DNA of 64,000 nt. Origin: Owenia fusiformis (Eukaryota > Annelida > Polychaeta > Sabellida > Oweniidae). The notes beneath the pieces were generated by a model. It was not told the DNA's origin. It did not search any database and saw nothing but the letters and a program-made list of their open reading frames with translations. The translations under genes and the position numbers were made by a program. Numbering within the stretch: the first letter of the stretch is position 1; each line of letters starts with the position of its first letter. The DNA lies in the NCBI GenBank assembly GCA_903813345.2, contig CAIIXF020000003.1:24383248-24447247 (forward strand). The letters are read 5' to 3'. Below, in pieces: positions 1 through 11,619 of the stretch.

Positions 1-87
1 TAATATGGATAGAACATGGCCTTCTGTGGGAAAAACTCCCCCCTGACATTTAACCAAGTAACCTTCATCAAAGTCATGTACTTTTTG

Positions 88-1085
88 GCTCACACAGTGA
101 GCCTATGGGATTGACCAGGCGTCCGTCCGTCCGTCCGTTGGTCCGTCCGTCTGTCCGTCCGTCCGTCCGTCCGTCCGTCCGTCAACATTGGCCGCACAAA
201 TTAAAACTGCTATTCGGATTGAGTCATATCCACATTCATTTTATGCATATCCATAATGCCTATTTGACCTATCATCGCCATTTCCCAAGTTCGCCCGGTT
301 TCCGAGAAATTGCGGATTTTGACGTCAAAAAGTCAAATTTTCTGTAAATACTAGACACTTTGTTGAAGTAAAACTTTCAAATAACTTTTAGTAGTTGGTG
401 TATATGCAACTTATGTCCTCTGAAGATTTCAAAGCTTTTGGAATTACGATTTTTGGTGTTTACTCTATAAAATTTGAAAAAAAGTAGGACTTAGTCATTT
501 TCAGGAAACCTTTTCATGTATAAAGTCAATGGCAGGTTTTGTGATTGACAAGATTCTTAAAGTTTGCCTAATACTTGATCATTTCCTGCAATAAATTACC
601 TCATTAATAGATTCAAGCATTCCCTACATATTTCTCAATATATGTCAGCATCAAATTTTTACCGTTTTTGAGATATTTGACGTCAAAAAACAGTAAAAAT
701 AAGTTATTTTTCAACTTGCTTCAATTTGACCAATTTTTTTTTAAATCATCTACAAGTTGCCAGGAGTTCAAATCTGACATTAGTTTTAGGATTTGACCTT
801 TACTTGACCTTCAGTGACCTTCAAAAGGTAAAATAAGTTGATTTTTCAAATTGATTTTTGGATGCAAATTTTGGTCAGCTTAATCACAAAAGACCTTACT
901 GAGCTCTGAATAAGTAAAATTTTCAAGGTCAAAGGTCATCAAACTAGGTCACACAACTATGCTATCTAAGTTTCTCAAAGTTCGAGACTACAAATCCAAA
1001 TCAATATTTTTGTTTGAAAGTCAGGATATAAATTCCTCTGAGGGTTCCAAACTGTGTGAGCACAGGACCGTGGGTCCTTCATTTG
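88..1085 (+). mobile_element. (CCGT)n-bearing non-autonomous element, family 1, Helentron/DINE-like layout
   Basis: GCTCACACAGT (88-98) and its inverted copy ACTGTGTGAGC (1051-1061) bracket about 1 kb. The left end is itself a hairpin, GGCTCAC-aca-GTGAGCC (87-103). A (CCGT)n tract follows at 120-183. Just after the right inverted copy is a perfect hairpin AGGACC-gtg-GGTCCT (1064-1078). Offset inverted repeats, a microsatellite near the 5' end and a 3' hairpin are the layout known for DINE/HINE-type elements. The exact outer ends are uncertain. The short open frames inside, including the Arg-Pro-Ser-Val repeat, are not genes. Confidence 0.6.
120..183. repeat. (CCGT)n microsatellite
   Basis: About 16 units of CCGT with a few substitutions, in the 5' part of the element at 88-1085. 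Read in frame it gives a spurious Arg-Pro-Ser-Val repeat. Confidence 0.95.
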
Positions 1086-1765
1086 TCTCTAATATGCTTT
1101 TGTTTCTCCATTCCGATGTTGCAAATAAACCATTCTTGCAGGACACCTATAAGAATGGTCTGAAGGAGGTATTTTAGTTTTTCTAAGAGCCCCGAACACT
1201 AAATACAGAGAATATGTTATTTATATAAGGATGATTCAAACATTTTGGACAACATTTTATGAACAAAATTAATATGTCATTGTAATTCAACAAGGATGCA
1301 ACACAATATGATTAATTGCTAATACTAAGGTAAAACTAATCTGTGTTTTGATATAATATCATCAAAAAGCAACAAAAAACTTGATACATTCTAATGCCAC
1401 AATATTTATTTATTTCACAAATCTACTTAAACAAACATTGCTACCCTATATATACTTAACAAACTTTCATTAACACATATATCTACAATATAAGTATATT
1501 TTTCTTATATATATCTACAATATAATTATTATATTATAGGCATACTTCTTAATTTTCAAACAGTATTTGTTAAAATATATTGATGACACTAAAGGGTGAT
1601 ATGTTTGACTAAAATTTTATCAAGGTTTTCTATATATTTTGTGCTATATACATTTGTAGCTCCTATTTTGTGATACATATTGAAGACATCAATTCAGAGA
1701 TCTACAAGCCACTACATGTATGTATATAGTTACAAATAGCAATTTAACTGTACATATTACTTATT
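1086..1765. other. AT-rich sequence without recognised features
   Basis: Very AT-rich, with short ata/tata-like runs. No open frame, RNA gene or repeat boundary that I could support. Confidence 0.6.
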
Positions 1766-2103
1766 GTATATTCGCAAATGCAAATAGTGGCTATCGGCTA
1801 GTGGGTTGGTTGCAATTAGTAAACTCATTTAAATTTGCCAGCTCTCACCTAAAAAGCACTAGCTGACCAAAAAAGGATATTAAAGCAGCAACTAACACTG
1901 ACTTTGGTATTTCAGAATTGTAAATGGCGCATAAGCATAGATGCAAAACACATTTTTAGTGTGTTCAATCATGCTACAATTGCATAAAAACTTGTCTGAT
2001 TATTGTTAGTTGACAAATGGATTGTTCTTTAATTACTACTTAATTTATGCATTTTAATAGGTTTATATGGTAGCTGGTAGCTGTTAGTTGCGTTCGTGAA
2101 TAC
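1766..2103. mobile_element. MITE, GTATTYGTGAATRCAACTAA family, copy 1
   Basis: The right end (2076-2103) ends GTTAGTTGCGTTCGTGAATAC and the left end starts GTATATTCGCAAATGCAA, an imperfect inverted pair. The same two ends, better preserved, bound a 167-bp copy at 58734-58900, which supports treating this as one element of about 338 bp. No coding capacity. Confidence 0.55.
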
Positions 2104-2439
2104 AAGCTTAGTTCATGCAATAATAAATTGTAATTCCAATCAAATAAGATTTTATTTTTTCAGTTTTTGTCTCTTGAAAAATTGTGAAAAACTGCTTTCT
2201 TTTGGCAGATTGTTCCCAAACATCAAAAAAGAATCATTGCAATTTAGGACAATTCCTGAATTTATCATTGTGGGAGTGTGGACTCATATACTGGTACATG
2301 TGTATGTCACTTACTTGTTGCTTCCCTCCCCCCTTATTTAGCAAAATATATCAAGTTTTCTTTGTGATTCAGTGTTTTTCATCAATAAAAGACAAACAAT
2401 TATTACATCACAAAGCAAGAAAATAAGATCATTTAAGAG

Positions 2440-2570
2440 TATACCGTCTTAAGGAAAACAAAGAACCAAACCATGATCTTGAAAAGGAACAATGTTTGAT
2501 ACCCCTTCCACCACAATTGAAGTACCATTTTCGCAATCCTGGAGCATTACACCAAGGTACATTTCATTCA
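2440..2570 (+). repeat. Dispersed repeat, copy 1
   Basis: Resembles 22520-22660 and 57705-57800 by eye: an AAGGAAAACAAA start, an AAAAGGAACAATG middle, then a C-rich stretch and a run ending in ATTATCACAATC or similar. Another fragment of the same family (GCATTCAGTCTCAAATTATG) lies near 3250-3280. Ancient and diverged. No coding content recognised. Confidence 0.4.
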
Positions 2571-5067
2571 TACTGCAATGATTACAATTAATAAATTAAG
2601 ACATGACCATTCTTTAATTGAGTTTCTCAACCAATCAGAATGAAGCATAGCCATTCTCTAATTCTCAATACATGCACGATCATGCATTTATTCAATCTAC
2701 TTTGGGAATTCTATATACATGTATTGTGATATCAGACTTGGGAATGGCAAAGATAACAGTTTTTTCATGGACCTCAATTCCTATTTCTCTGAACAATGTT
2801 TTCATTTTTTTATGTTTGAATTGGACTATGATGTCAAGAGTATTGGTTATTAATTTTAGAGATAAATCATGATAGGCCATTCAAAATGGTGCATTTCTAT
2901 ACTCGTTGGACAGAATCTCATTACATATGCACTCACCTTTGGTTTGTGCTATGCTTGGCATTCTGTCTCACTCTTAAAGGACCATTCTCGGTTTGGAGTT
3001 ATATTTTTTATTTTTTTCACAAAACAAATATTAGCGAACCCCCAATATTTCACGTGTTAATGTCCAATTGACCATGTCATCTAGGAAAATTGACCTTTTT
3101 GTCACCAGACATGTATAGAGATGGAACTAGCTATTTTTACTACATTTTGAAGTCCTTTTACATTATTTTATGGCCTATCATTATTTATTCCTTAAATTGC
3201 TAACCAATAAACCAATACTCATAACATAAAAAAATATTTCATACAAAATGAAGCATTCAGTCTCAAATTATGTTTTTTAATCTGAGTTTATATGAAAGGG
3301 GTTTAGTAATTGATAGACTTTAAGGCCATACTGGATCTCAACTACATGCATTTCTTTTGTTTTATATAAATGATAATCTATTAATCATTAGATTTGTAGT
3401 TATTTTTATTTTTGACAATTCATGTTTTACATTGTCATTTTTATTTTTTCATTAAGGTATGTCTTACTCAAATATATTAATAAATTGCTGTTTTATAGCT
3501 TGACATAGCCATTTATACAACACATATTTACATACATGTACTATCATAACTTATATATCTAAGTAGTCAAGTTTACAAATACTGAAATATTTTTCCATCT
3601 TCAAGTGCTTTTCAAGTTTTGAAGTTGATTTGCATTTCACACATAGTTAGACATGATATATCACATCTCAGCCAATCAGAATATGGAAAATAGTTGTATT
3701 ACATACCTAGCCAAAGTATGTCTGGAAGTAATAGGAAAGTAAGCAGGCTATATCCATTCATGTTGCTCACTTACACCTGCTTACACACTTACCTCCAATA
3801 TTGCCTGCTTTCTAACCATGGTGATATTATGATGCCATGATCCATTTACATCAAATTTTACTCGCACACAGATGTGTAACGTCATTGATCCAAAATAGCC
3901 ATGGAAATAAAGGTACATAAAAGGTAATACATCAGTCACTATGACATGAAATATGCCTTCCTTGGTTCTAAAACCCTTACAAAAGAGTTTTTGGTCCAAA
4001 TTCATTTTTGTTGATTATATACAAAATCTTTTGATAAGTAAAGAAAGAATCTTATGACTCAATGAATGATTTTTGTTTTCTTACATATGTGTCTTGAATG
4101 TTAGCCTTGGAATTCAGGCTACCACCATCATACGTCTCACACAAGACCTTCAAGCTTATAGTGCACCATTCATTGAGTCCTGGTGTAAATAATTTAATGA
4201 TGCATGCAGTCAAGTTTTGATAGTTAGCAATTAAATGACCATGTGTTCAAAAACTATGAAACAAATAATAAAACTTATAGCCTCCTAATTACAAAAATAA
4301 AGTAATCATAATATAACAAATTAAACAAAATTTCAAAAATTCAGTAATAAATTAGCACAAGGGTCAAAAAGAAAAACAAAAACAAAAAGAGCATGACAAC
4401 ATACATAGAAAAGAAATATTTAAGAGCACAAGTCATAATTAAAAATAAATATGATTTTTGAACAAATAAGCCATGTCGAACACCCCAACTCTCCCATCAT
4501 GTATTTGTTCATAACGTAGGGATTTCCATGGGTTATTCATGTATTATTCATAACACCACCAAGAAGTGGTGGAACAGTATTGATCAGCATTTGGCACCGG
4601 TGGTTGTGTTGGTATCTGTAAAAAAGGGATAAACTTAATCCTGTTGTACATTTAAACCTGCATTTCAATTATCCTATAACTACCTCCCTCTCATATTATT
4701 CAAAAGTAGCCTTAGTAGCCAAGTAAGTCTCATAGGCAATTTGATAATAGTTACATTTAACTAATGGTATGACATAAATAAAACTCTCACCAAGTGCTAA
4801 CGCAAGCACCAATATCTATGAGGTGAGTGTGTCTCATAGAATTTTCAACCTGATAATGAATTGTTTGGTATAGCAAGCGGTTTAAGACAGTTGTATAACT
4901 ATGTGAGTACTTTTCTACTAAAATTACAACTTCTTCAATTGAGAATATATTTTCCTCCAATAAAAGTCTTCAGAATTATATAAATAAATATAATCCTTAT
5001 TACCTTAATTGACAGTTGAGATGTTTATGGTCAGAACATACTAATGGTATTGCTCTTGCTATTCTAA
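2571..5067. other. Gene-free AT-rich stretch
   Basis: No coding region, tRNA or bounded element that I can support. The open frames here are short, overlapping and of low complexity. Part may belong to the downstream flank of the receptor gene, which reads leftward. Confidence 0.5.
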
Positions 5068-5097
5068 TTAGTTTTTTGATATTTGATGTAGAAGCAT

Positions 5098-5103
5098 TTT
5101 ATT
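5098..5103 (-). terminator. Candidate poly(A) signal of the GPCR
   Basis: AATAAA on the minus strand, about 305 bases past the stop codon and beyond the MITE at 5175-5386. If it is used, the MITE lies inside the 3' untranslated region. In AT-rich DNA this hexamer is common, so the assignment is tentative. Confidence 0.35.
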
Positions 5104-5174
5104 GTCATAATTAAAGTATGGGTCACTTAGTAATAATTTCATCCATCCATGCTTATTGTTTTTACCTGTACATA

Positions 5175-5386
5175 CAGGCTTGTAGCCAGGAGGGGGGGGG
5201 GTAATAGGCTCCCCTTGGCTAAAACCTTTTTCATAATCATGCTGTTTTTCCACATTTCGAGCACCTTTATACTGATTGTGGTCCAAATTTTTAAAATTTG
5301 AACCCTCCTGAAATTTTTTGAAAAGTGAACCCCTCTGAAATTTTTTGAAAAGTGAACCCCCTTGACAAAACCTGGCTACGAGCCTG
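5175..5386. mobile_element. 212-bp MITE with 16-bp inverted ends and 5-bp target duplication
   Basis: The left end CAGGCTTGTAGCCAGG (5175-5190) and right end CCTGGCTACGAGCCTG (5371-5386) are inverted copies with one mismatch. ACATA flanks both sides (5170-5174 and 5387-5391), a perfect 5-bp target duplication. The inside holds a G run of ten and a ~24-bp motif (gaaattttttgaaaagtgaa) twice in tandem. No transposase is present. It lies 24 bp beyond the receptor's stop codon. The superfamily is not certain. Confidence 0.85.
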
Positions 5387-5409
5387 ACATACCTGCACAT
5401 TTTATAACA

Positions 5410-6624
5410 TCATACTTCTGATTGTGAAGTGACTGCTGAAAATCTGTAGTTGTTTGAACTTACATTTTCACTTTGGTGTCTCTGACACAGCATAGCAGCC
5501 ATAGCATTATGCATTGTCTTTCTAAATGGCACTATAGCTATGTAATACAGCAAAAAGTTGAAAGTAAAGTTAATCGCCTGCATCACTTCAAAAATAGCAG
5601 TCATCACAGGAAAATATCGATGTTTATTGTGATGGATAAATTCTCCATGTAACAGAAAGTTTGATAATTCAACTGGCATATTCATTATGATGAAAATGAT
5701 AATAATAGTCACAAGGGTAGGTGTCAGGCGGTTTGAAGCGCTATCTTTTGATCTTCCTTGCGCGTTGGAGTGTGTTCTGCGCATCTTATATGATTTATGA
5801 AGAGCATGTATCAACAAGGCATTTGTGACGAGTAATATTATCAATGGTATAACTGATGCAAATGTCGCAAGTACAGTTCTGTATGTAATCTTATTAAAGG
5901 ACAAGCATGACATAGCCCACTGCCATGAAAAGTAAACCTTCCTGGGCAATGGACTGCCAATGCCATGTGTTTTACAGGTAAACTGAACAACACTCTTCAC
6001 TGTGTATTTTGGTACACATAACAGTGCACAGGTAACATATATGAATATTATCCCAGCATGCATCTTCTTGATGCTAAGGATTTCTCGGGCATGAAGAGGT
6101 TTGCAAATGACTATGCATCTGGTAAGAGCAAGTAAGACTGTTATCCATGTACTAACCAGCACAAATGTGTATGTGATCCCCTCTCTGTATGTCTTATAAA
6201 ACATCCAAAAGTTATATGTTTCATATAATTGGACCTTGTCTCTCTCCATATATTGGAATGACCTTGGAAAATATGTTATGCAGTAACACAAATCTGATAT
6301 GGCTAGAGCGATGAGGCCAATCTGAGATGTTTTCTCCAAGTCATTCATATTGTGACTCATTCTTTTATGCAATAAGATAACAATGTTGAGTATATTTCCC
6401 ATTATTCCAATTGTGAGTATAATTGGAAGTAAATATCCCTCTACATATTTCAGAGCAGTTTTGTAGCCTTCTTCCTCCTTTGAAATCATCTTCCATAATG
6501 CTTGTGCTACAAACTCACATGTGTGATTCAGTTCTGGTGCACAGTTATCTGCCCGTTCATTATGAATTGTGAGGCTGTCATTGTTTTTGACTAGTTCTAT
6601 ATAGTTCTGGACAGACTCTGCCAT
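5410..6624 (-). CDS. Class A (rhodopsin-family) peptide-type GPCR, FMRFamide-receptor-like
   Basis: This is a seven-transmembrane receptor of 404 residues with an intact frame, probably a plasma-membrane neuropeptide receptor. Approximate helices are TM1 62-86 (Gly-Asn at 76-77), TM2 100-120 (Asp111 in LAISD), TM3 149-173, TM4 190-208, TM5 250-275, TM6 301-326 (Pro317) and TM7 342-366 (NFLLY 356-360 in place of NPxxY). The KPLHAR stretch after TM3 and the TM7 form are typical of invertebrate FMRFamide-receptor-like proteins. N15 and N33 are glycosylation sequons. Oddities: the DRY motif reads Thr-Arg-Cys (168-170), and the usual TM3 cysteine position is Lys144, while the second extracellular loop keeps Cys217. 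I chose the ATG at 6624 (context GCAGCCATGG). The frame is open seven codons further, but a splice acceptor (tgtttacag) ends at 6636, so the upstream ATG is intronic. The ligand is unknown. Confidence 0.9.
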   Translation of the reverse strand: MAESVQNYIELVKNNDSLTIHNERADNCAPELNHTCEFVAQALWKMISKEEEGYKTALKYVEGYLLPIILTIGIMGNILNIVILLHKRMSHNMNDLEKTSQIGLIALAISDLCYCITYFPRSFQYMERDKVQLYETYNFWMFYKTYREGITYTFVLVSTWITVLLALTRCIVICKPLHAREILSIKKMHAGIIFIYVTCALLCVPKYTVKSVVQFTCKTHGIGSPLPRKVYFSWQWAMSCLSFNKITYRTVLATFASVIPLIILLVTNALLIHALHKSYKMRRTHSNAQGRSKDSASNRLTPTLVTIIIIFIIMNMPVELSNFLLHGEFIHHNKHRYFPVMTAIFEVMQAINFTFNFLLYYIAIVPFRKTMHNAMAAMLCQRHQSENVSSNNYRFSAVTSQSEV

Positions 6625-6635
6625 GGCTGCTAGTT

Positions 6636-6646
6636 CTGTAAACAAG
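6636..6646 (-). other. Splice acceptor before the GPCR coding exon
   Basis: On the minus strand a T-rich tract ends in tgtttacag, 11 bases before the preferred ATG of the receptor. This suggests a 5' untranslated exon further upstream (higher coordinates), which was not located. It also argues against using the ATG at 6645. Confidence 0.55.
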
Positions 6647-7117
6647 TATATATATTTACTATTTTATTAACATACAAATGTATATCATAACAAGATTAAA
6701 CTTTTGTATTTTAAAAGCAGGGAATTGAAAATATGTGCTAATGTTAGTTTTATTTAGGGCTTGGTTTAGTCTGGCTTTATATTTCTAAGCCGCCCTCTAT
6801 GTCTTCTTCAAAACCTTGTGGGGAGATGTAGGGAGGGAGGGGGTCACAAAGGCTTTTATTTGTTTATTTATTTATCATAAAATTTATCATATTTATCTTT
6901 GCTTTAGCCACAAGGTTGTTTTGGCGTTTTATCACAAAATGAATCTTTGGAGTTTCCCACTCTCCCTTCTACCTTTTCATATTTGTTATTCCATCAAACA
7001 TAGTTTGGAGGGATAGAGGGAATGATTTAATCCACCTGGTGCTTTAATTGGCCAAACACAGGGCACAGTGGTTTGATATAGAACATGAGTGAGGTACCAC
7101 ATGGCTAAGAATAAAAA

Positions 7118-7383
7118 GATGTCTGTCCATTCGTCGATCCATACATATTTATGTCTGTCTGTACTTCTGTCCATATGCATGCATGTTTGTCCATCCGTCT
7201 GACTGTTGAAAGTAAACCAAGAGGAAACTAAGATGACAAAAGTAAAAGCAAAAAGAGGATAAAGAAAATAACAACAGAAACAAAGAAGAAACTAAGGAAA
7301 CATAAGAGTGAAAGGGAAAGAAGAAGATAAAGAAAATAAATTCAAAAGAAGCGAGAAGAATAAACTAAAAGAAACTACAAATA
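7118..7383. repeat. Degenerate GTCC-type simple repeat followed by a purine-rich tract
   Basis: 7118-7205 holds loosely repeated GTCT/GTCC tetramers (tgtctgtccattcgtc, and so on). 7206-7383 is almost entirely A and G on the plus strand, with many GAAGAA/AAGAAA words. No protein is implied. The first part may be a decayed (CCGT)n tract linked to the element fragment at 7425. Confidence 0.7.
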
Positions 7384-7424
7384 GATTTTCAAGCTGGACT
7401 CAATGATGATGACATCGTCAGCCT

Positions 7425-7797
7425 GTAAAAAAGTCCCTGTCCATCTGTGCCATAACTCACACAACTTTAGCTCTTTTTTTGATCATATTTTTTACACATA
7501 TGCCTTATGGAGGTAGAAGTTTTGCTTGGGAGCTAGTTTTAAAAATGTCCAAAAATGGTGGCCATTTTAGTGTAGATAATACAATAATTGAGGTACAATA
7601 TATAAACTTTAATAGTAATATGTTTCAAATGTAAAAATTTATATGGGACATTAAAAAAGATAGAAATGTAGATATTAAAGAAACTCATGGCAGTAATCTT
7701 GAAAAAATGGTGGCCTTTACACGCTGTTTTACGATCTTTGCTCTTACTTGAGCCAGTTTGATGGGGTTTCCTTCACTTTGGCGTTGCTGTTATCTAG
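7425..7797 (+). mobile_element. Decayed copy of the (CCGT)n family-2 element
   Basis: The series cataactcac, acacatatgcc, ggaggtagaag, tggccattttagtg, a long middle and ttggcgttgctgtta matches the elements at 37281-38296 and 57981-58716 in the same order. It lacks a clean (CCGT)n start and the internal tandem units. It ends in ttatCTAGttt (CTAG at 7794-7797), the terminus shared by this family. Confidence 0.65.
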
Positions 7798-8545
7798 TTT
7801 TCGCTGGATCATGCTGGCATATTGTTTAGGTGACAATTTTTGCTTCCCAAATATAAAATCTTAATATCTGTAACTATGTTTTATTTTTGTGAGAATTTTT
7901 TATGCAGACAATATGTGTTTTCATAACATGTCAGTAAAATAGATAAAAGCTTGAAGGAGCATTAGTTTATATTGACTTCAATAAGGTTTGTATTGAAGAT
8001 TTTCTTTCCTGTTATCTAAAAATCAGCTTAAAACGTATTGGATTTCTATTGAAAATTCTCAAAGAGAATATACTAGGGATTAAGGAAAGTGTTCAGTTTA
8101 CCTGATTTGGGAAAATATTGGCATACACGAAACCTATTTAAAACAGCACTTATCTTATTCAAAAGCGTTGATTATCAAAGATTCCCAGCTCTCTAAAAGT
8201 TGAAAAATAAAAAATACCTGGGTGTTAATCCATAGATATTTTTTGAAAATAAGAAAAGAAATTTTGGGATTATATGGTATAATCTTATAGTAAATCAAAT
8301 GTTTTAAAGTTTTGATGTTTTTCACATGAAAAATAAAAGCAAAATGCACAAAAAACATCATTCTTCATAACACTCATTGTTCTTTATTGCACCATGAGAT
8401 TTTTTAATCAAATATAAGAGTCATAAGAATCTAAATCATTATATTTAATCCCTTGTAAAAACATGTTCAAACAACCTTAAATAAGCAACGGCACTCACTG
8501 TGCAATATACATTTTCTTTTTCTAGAAAATTCCTACATAGTTTCA

Positions 8546-8953
8546 ACTTTGAGACATGGAAGATGCAAACAACCCACCCACATGTTTTTTTCTAAAATGT
8601 TGTCCTGATTCTCAACCCCTTCCACCCCCGCTTTTTTAATTTTTGCTGCATTAATGTGTTGCATTTTCAGACACGTTTAACCCCTTAAAAGGAATTAGTG
8701 ATTCCTCTTAGTTTTCCCATAGGAAAACACATGTGATCCATTGCTTTCCACTAATTTTGGTCACCCATGATGGATATCTTCAAAACCCCTGAAGGAATCA
8801 CTAAGTCCCTTAAAGGGGTTAACTGAGTGTCAAAACGCAACACATTGATGCAACAAAAATTGAAAAAGCAGGGATGAAAGGGGTTGAAAATCAAGACAAC
8901 ATTACAGAAAAAAACATGTGGGTGGGTTGTTTGCATCTTCCCTGTCGCAAAGT
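8546..8953. mobile_element. 408-bp foldback element
   Basis: The left arm (8546 to about 8718) and right arm (about 8785 to 8953) are inverted copies across nearly the whole element. Examples are GGAAGATGCAAACAACCCAC against its complement ending at 8941, and CCCCTTAAAAGGAAT against its counterpart near 8800. Mismatches and small indels are scattered, so it is old. No target duplication was found. The 61-residue minus-strand open frame in the right arm is a by-product. Confidence 0.75.
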
Positions 8954-10613
8954 CTAAATTATTATATCATCTCTATGAGTGGTTTTCCTGGTAATAATAC
9001 ATTGGACTAACATATGTGATGCGCCTCATTAAACAGGCAATGCGCCTATTTTTGAATGAAAAAGGACAAAATATTGTTTGAGACATGTCACTTACACAGT
9101 CAATCAAATATGATAAAAACTTTAATTTGGGATAATACTGAAGTGAAAAAAAAATTACTTGCATAGAAAACAGCATTTGAAGTTCAGAGATTGAAAAAAG
9201 TGATTTACCACTTTTCACAAATAGTGTATGTTTTAAATAACTCTTGGATTAAAAGATGGTGTATGCTTGAAAATCCTTTGAAAAATGAATTGATAATTAG
9301 TGCAAACAACAATGCCATCTCTCTATGGCATTGCTAAAAACTTGACATATATAAATTGATAGAGCAAAAATATTTTGTCATGATCAAGTGTCAACTCTGA
9401 TGTGGTCTGTTTGAGCTTTTTTTGGTGTCAAATGAAAGATCGGGTACTTATTAATCCATTGGAAATGAAGATCAAAAGTGAGACTTCATTTACGCACTTT
9501 GTCCCTTTAAATCTTCAGAAAATAGCCAAAACCCAACATATGACTGTCAGAAATCTGTGGCGATACTTTCCCTCCTCCTTTCAGCTTTGTATGATATAAT
9601 TTTAGAGATTTACAGCTGATTATAAGTAGTTGGTATGGCCACCACTTGCTGCTTGAAAAGCAGCTGATCTGAATGAAAATGATTTCAATGAAAATTCAAA
9701 GGAAGTTCCAGCATTGCATAATCCTTTGAGCACTCTCCTCATATTCTTCAGAAATACATCCTTACTGTTTCCATTTTCTCATTTTATATAATTTACATAC
9801 TTTTTAAGAGTAGCTGACTCATTTAGATATGAAAGAACTAATAAGACTTACTTTCCTACTTCAATAATTGCTACAAACTACCTGGTTGCAGATAATTGCA
9901 ATTACATTACCTGGAAAGTATATTGGCATACTGAAGTGGAACTAAATTTTATTTATTCTTCTCTGTCAAATCCCCAATCTCTGTTTACATACTCTTGAGA
10001 TTATAAAACAGTTTTATCTTCTATTTGATTGCTTTGCCAAAATAGAAATAAGTGTGGTTTGATGTTCATTTACTATGCATGTATTCCAAAGATTGATGTC
10101 TTTCTATATTTGTGGCTGTTTAAGTTTCCGTGGGGGTTTTCAAACAATCAATGAGATTATTCATACACTATTATTTTGTTGGATCTCTTTGAAAAATTAG
10201 ACATTTTATAGGATTTCATCCTAGTAATTACACAATTTGTTCAAGCTCCTCTTTTGTCTTGAAATATCACATTTTAGACAATATACAAATATGTTTCTCA
10301 TATAGTGTTCCCTTATCAGATAAAATATGTTACAGTTGATTTTTATTAGATGTATGAGTGTCAGTTTTAGCTTCTAATGTCTCTTTTGGGCAGTTTTGCA
10401 AAAAGTAGGACATAAATGATTTTATAGGAGACCATATAATTGAGATAAAAACTAAGAAATTGAAAGTGATATTTCTAACGTAGAGAACAATGCATAACAT
10501 CAATCTCAGATAATAAACTATATTCTGATAATTAGGAGAGGAAAGAGTGTTTATTGTCCCAAATAGTTAAGTCCTGCAGACATTGATTATTAATTTCATA
10601 ATTGAATTACAAA
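8954..10613. other. Gene-free AT-rich stretch
   Basis: No gene or bounded repeat recognised. It holds a small perfect hairpin, CAATGCCAT-ctctct-ATGGCATTG (9310-9333). The rest is ordinary AT-rich sequence. Confidence 0.5.
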
Positions 10614-10618
10614 TGTAT

Positions 10619-11619
10619 CACGGGGTACCATCGAATAATTTTGGCAACGTACCGGAGAACGACATTTTACTAAGAAATGGCAATAATTTAGCACAATATA
10701 TTTTTTAACTAGAGTTCTACTTTGATTTTGACAAAAGTAAGTATTCCATGCAATGGCTATTTCATTCATGAGTTTGTAGGAATTCTGTTGGAACCCAGTT
10801 CTGATCAAGTACGAAGTTATTGAAATCGGCGCAGTCGGACTTTACTCAGAAAGATGGTTTTTCGATTATAACTTTTTACAACATTTAAGTATAGACTTTT
10901 GAAAAAAGTACAGAATAGTCCTTATACTATTGAATAATTCTGTTATTTCTGATTCACACGACTCTGATTTGTTTAATTAAAAAAAAAGTTTTAAAAATAT
11001 TACTTAGGAACGTAACCGGAGCTGGGAACCTAACCGGAGCAGATCAGTTGAATTATATAATTTAAAAAAATAAAATATATGATTTAAAGCATATATATTA
11101 ATAAATACGCATTCGAACAGTCCCGTATGTTTTTAAATTAGTATATGTGCTTTAAATCATATATTTTATTTTGTTTGATTAAATAATTCAACTGATCTGC
11201 TCCGGTTACGTTCCCAGCTCCGGTTACGTTCCTAAGTAATATTTTTAAAACTTTTTTTTAATTAAACAAATCAGAGTCGTGTGATTCAGAAATAACAGAA
11301 TTATTCAAAAGTATAAGGACTATTCTGTACTTTTTTCAAAAGTTTATACTTAAATGTTGTGAAAAGTTATAATCGAAAAACCATCTTTCGGAGTAAAGTC
11401 CGTCTGCGCTGATTTCAATAACTTCGTACTTGATCAGAACTGGGTTCCAACAGAATTCCTACAAACTCATGAATGAAATAGTTATTGCATGGAATACTTA
11501 CTTTTGTCAAAATCAAAATAGAACTCTAGTTAAAAAATATATTGTGCTAAATTATTGCCATTTCTTAGTAAAATGTCGTTCTCCGGTACGTTGCCAAAAT
11601 TATTCGATGGTACCCCGTG
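10619..11619. mobile_element. 1,001-bp near-perfect palindromic element with 5-bp target duplication (Transib-like ends)
   Basis: The element begins CACGGGGTACCATCG and ends with its exact complement, and the two arms pair along almost the whole length to a centre near 11115. TGTAT flanks both sides (10614-10618 and 11620-11624), a perfect 5-bp target duplication. A CAC start with 5-bp duplications is characteristic of the Transib superfamily, which is related to the RAG recombinase; that assignment is inference. Arm differences are few, so it is fairly young or gene-converted. The two nearly identical open frames in the arms (about 70 shared residues) are mirror images and not genes. Confidence 0.85.

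Noticed and set aside
105-347. Open frame with Arg-Pro-Ser-Val repeats (also at 37268-37513 and 57963-58193)
   Set aside because: The repeat is a translation of the (CCGT)n microsatellite inside mobile elements, not a protein.
5068-5400. 110-codon minus-strand frame after the GPCR
   Set aside because: It lies across the MITE at 5175-5386 and reads its internal repeat (LFKKFQ twice).
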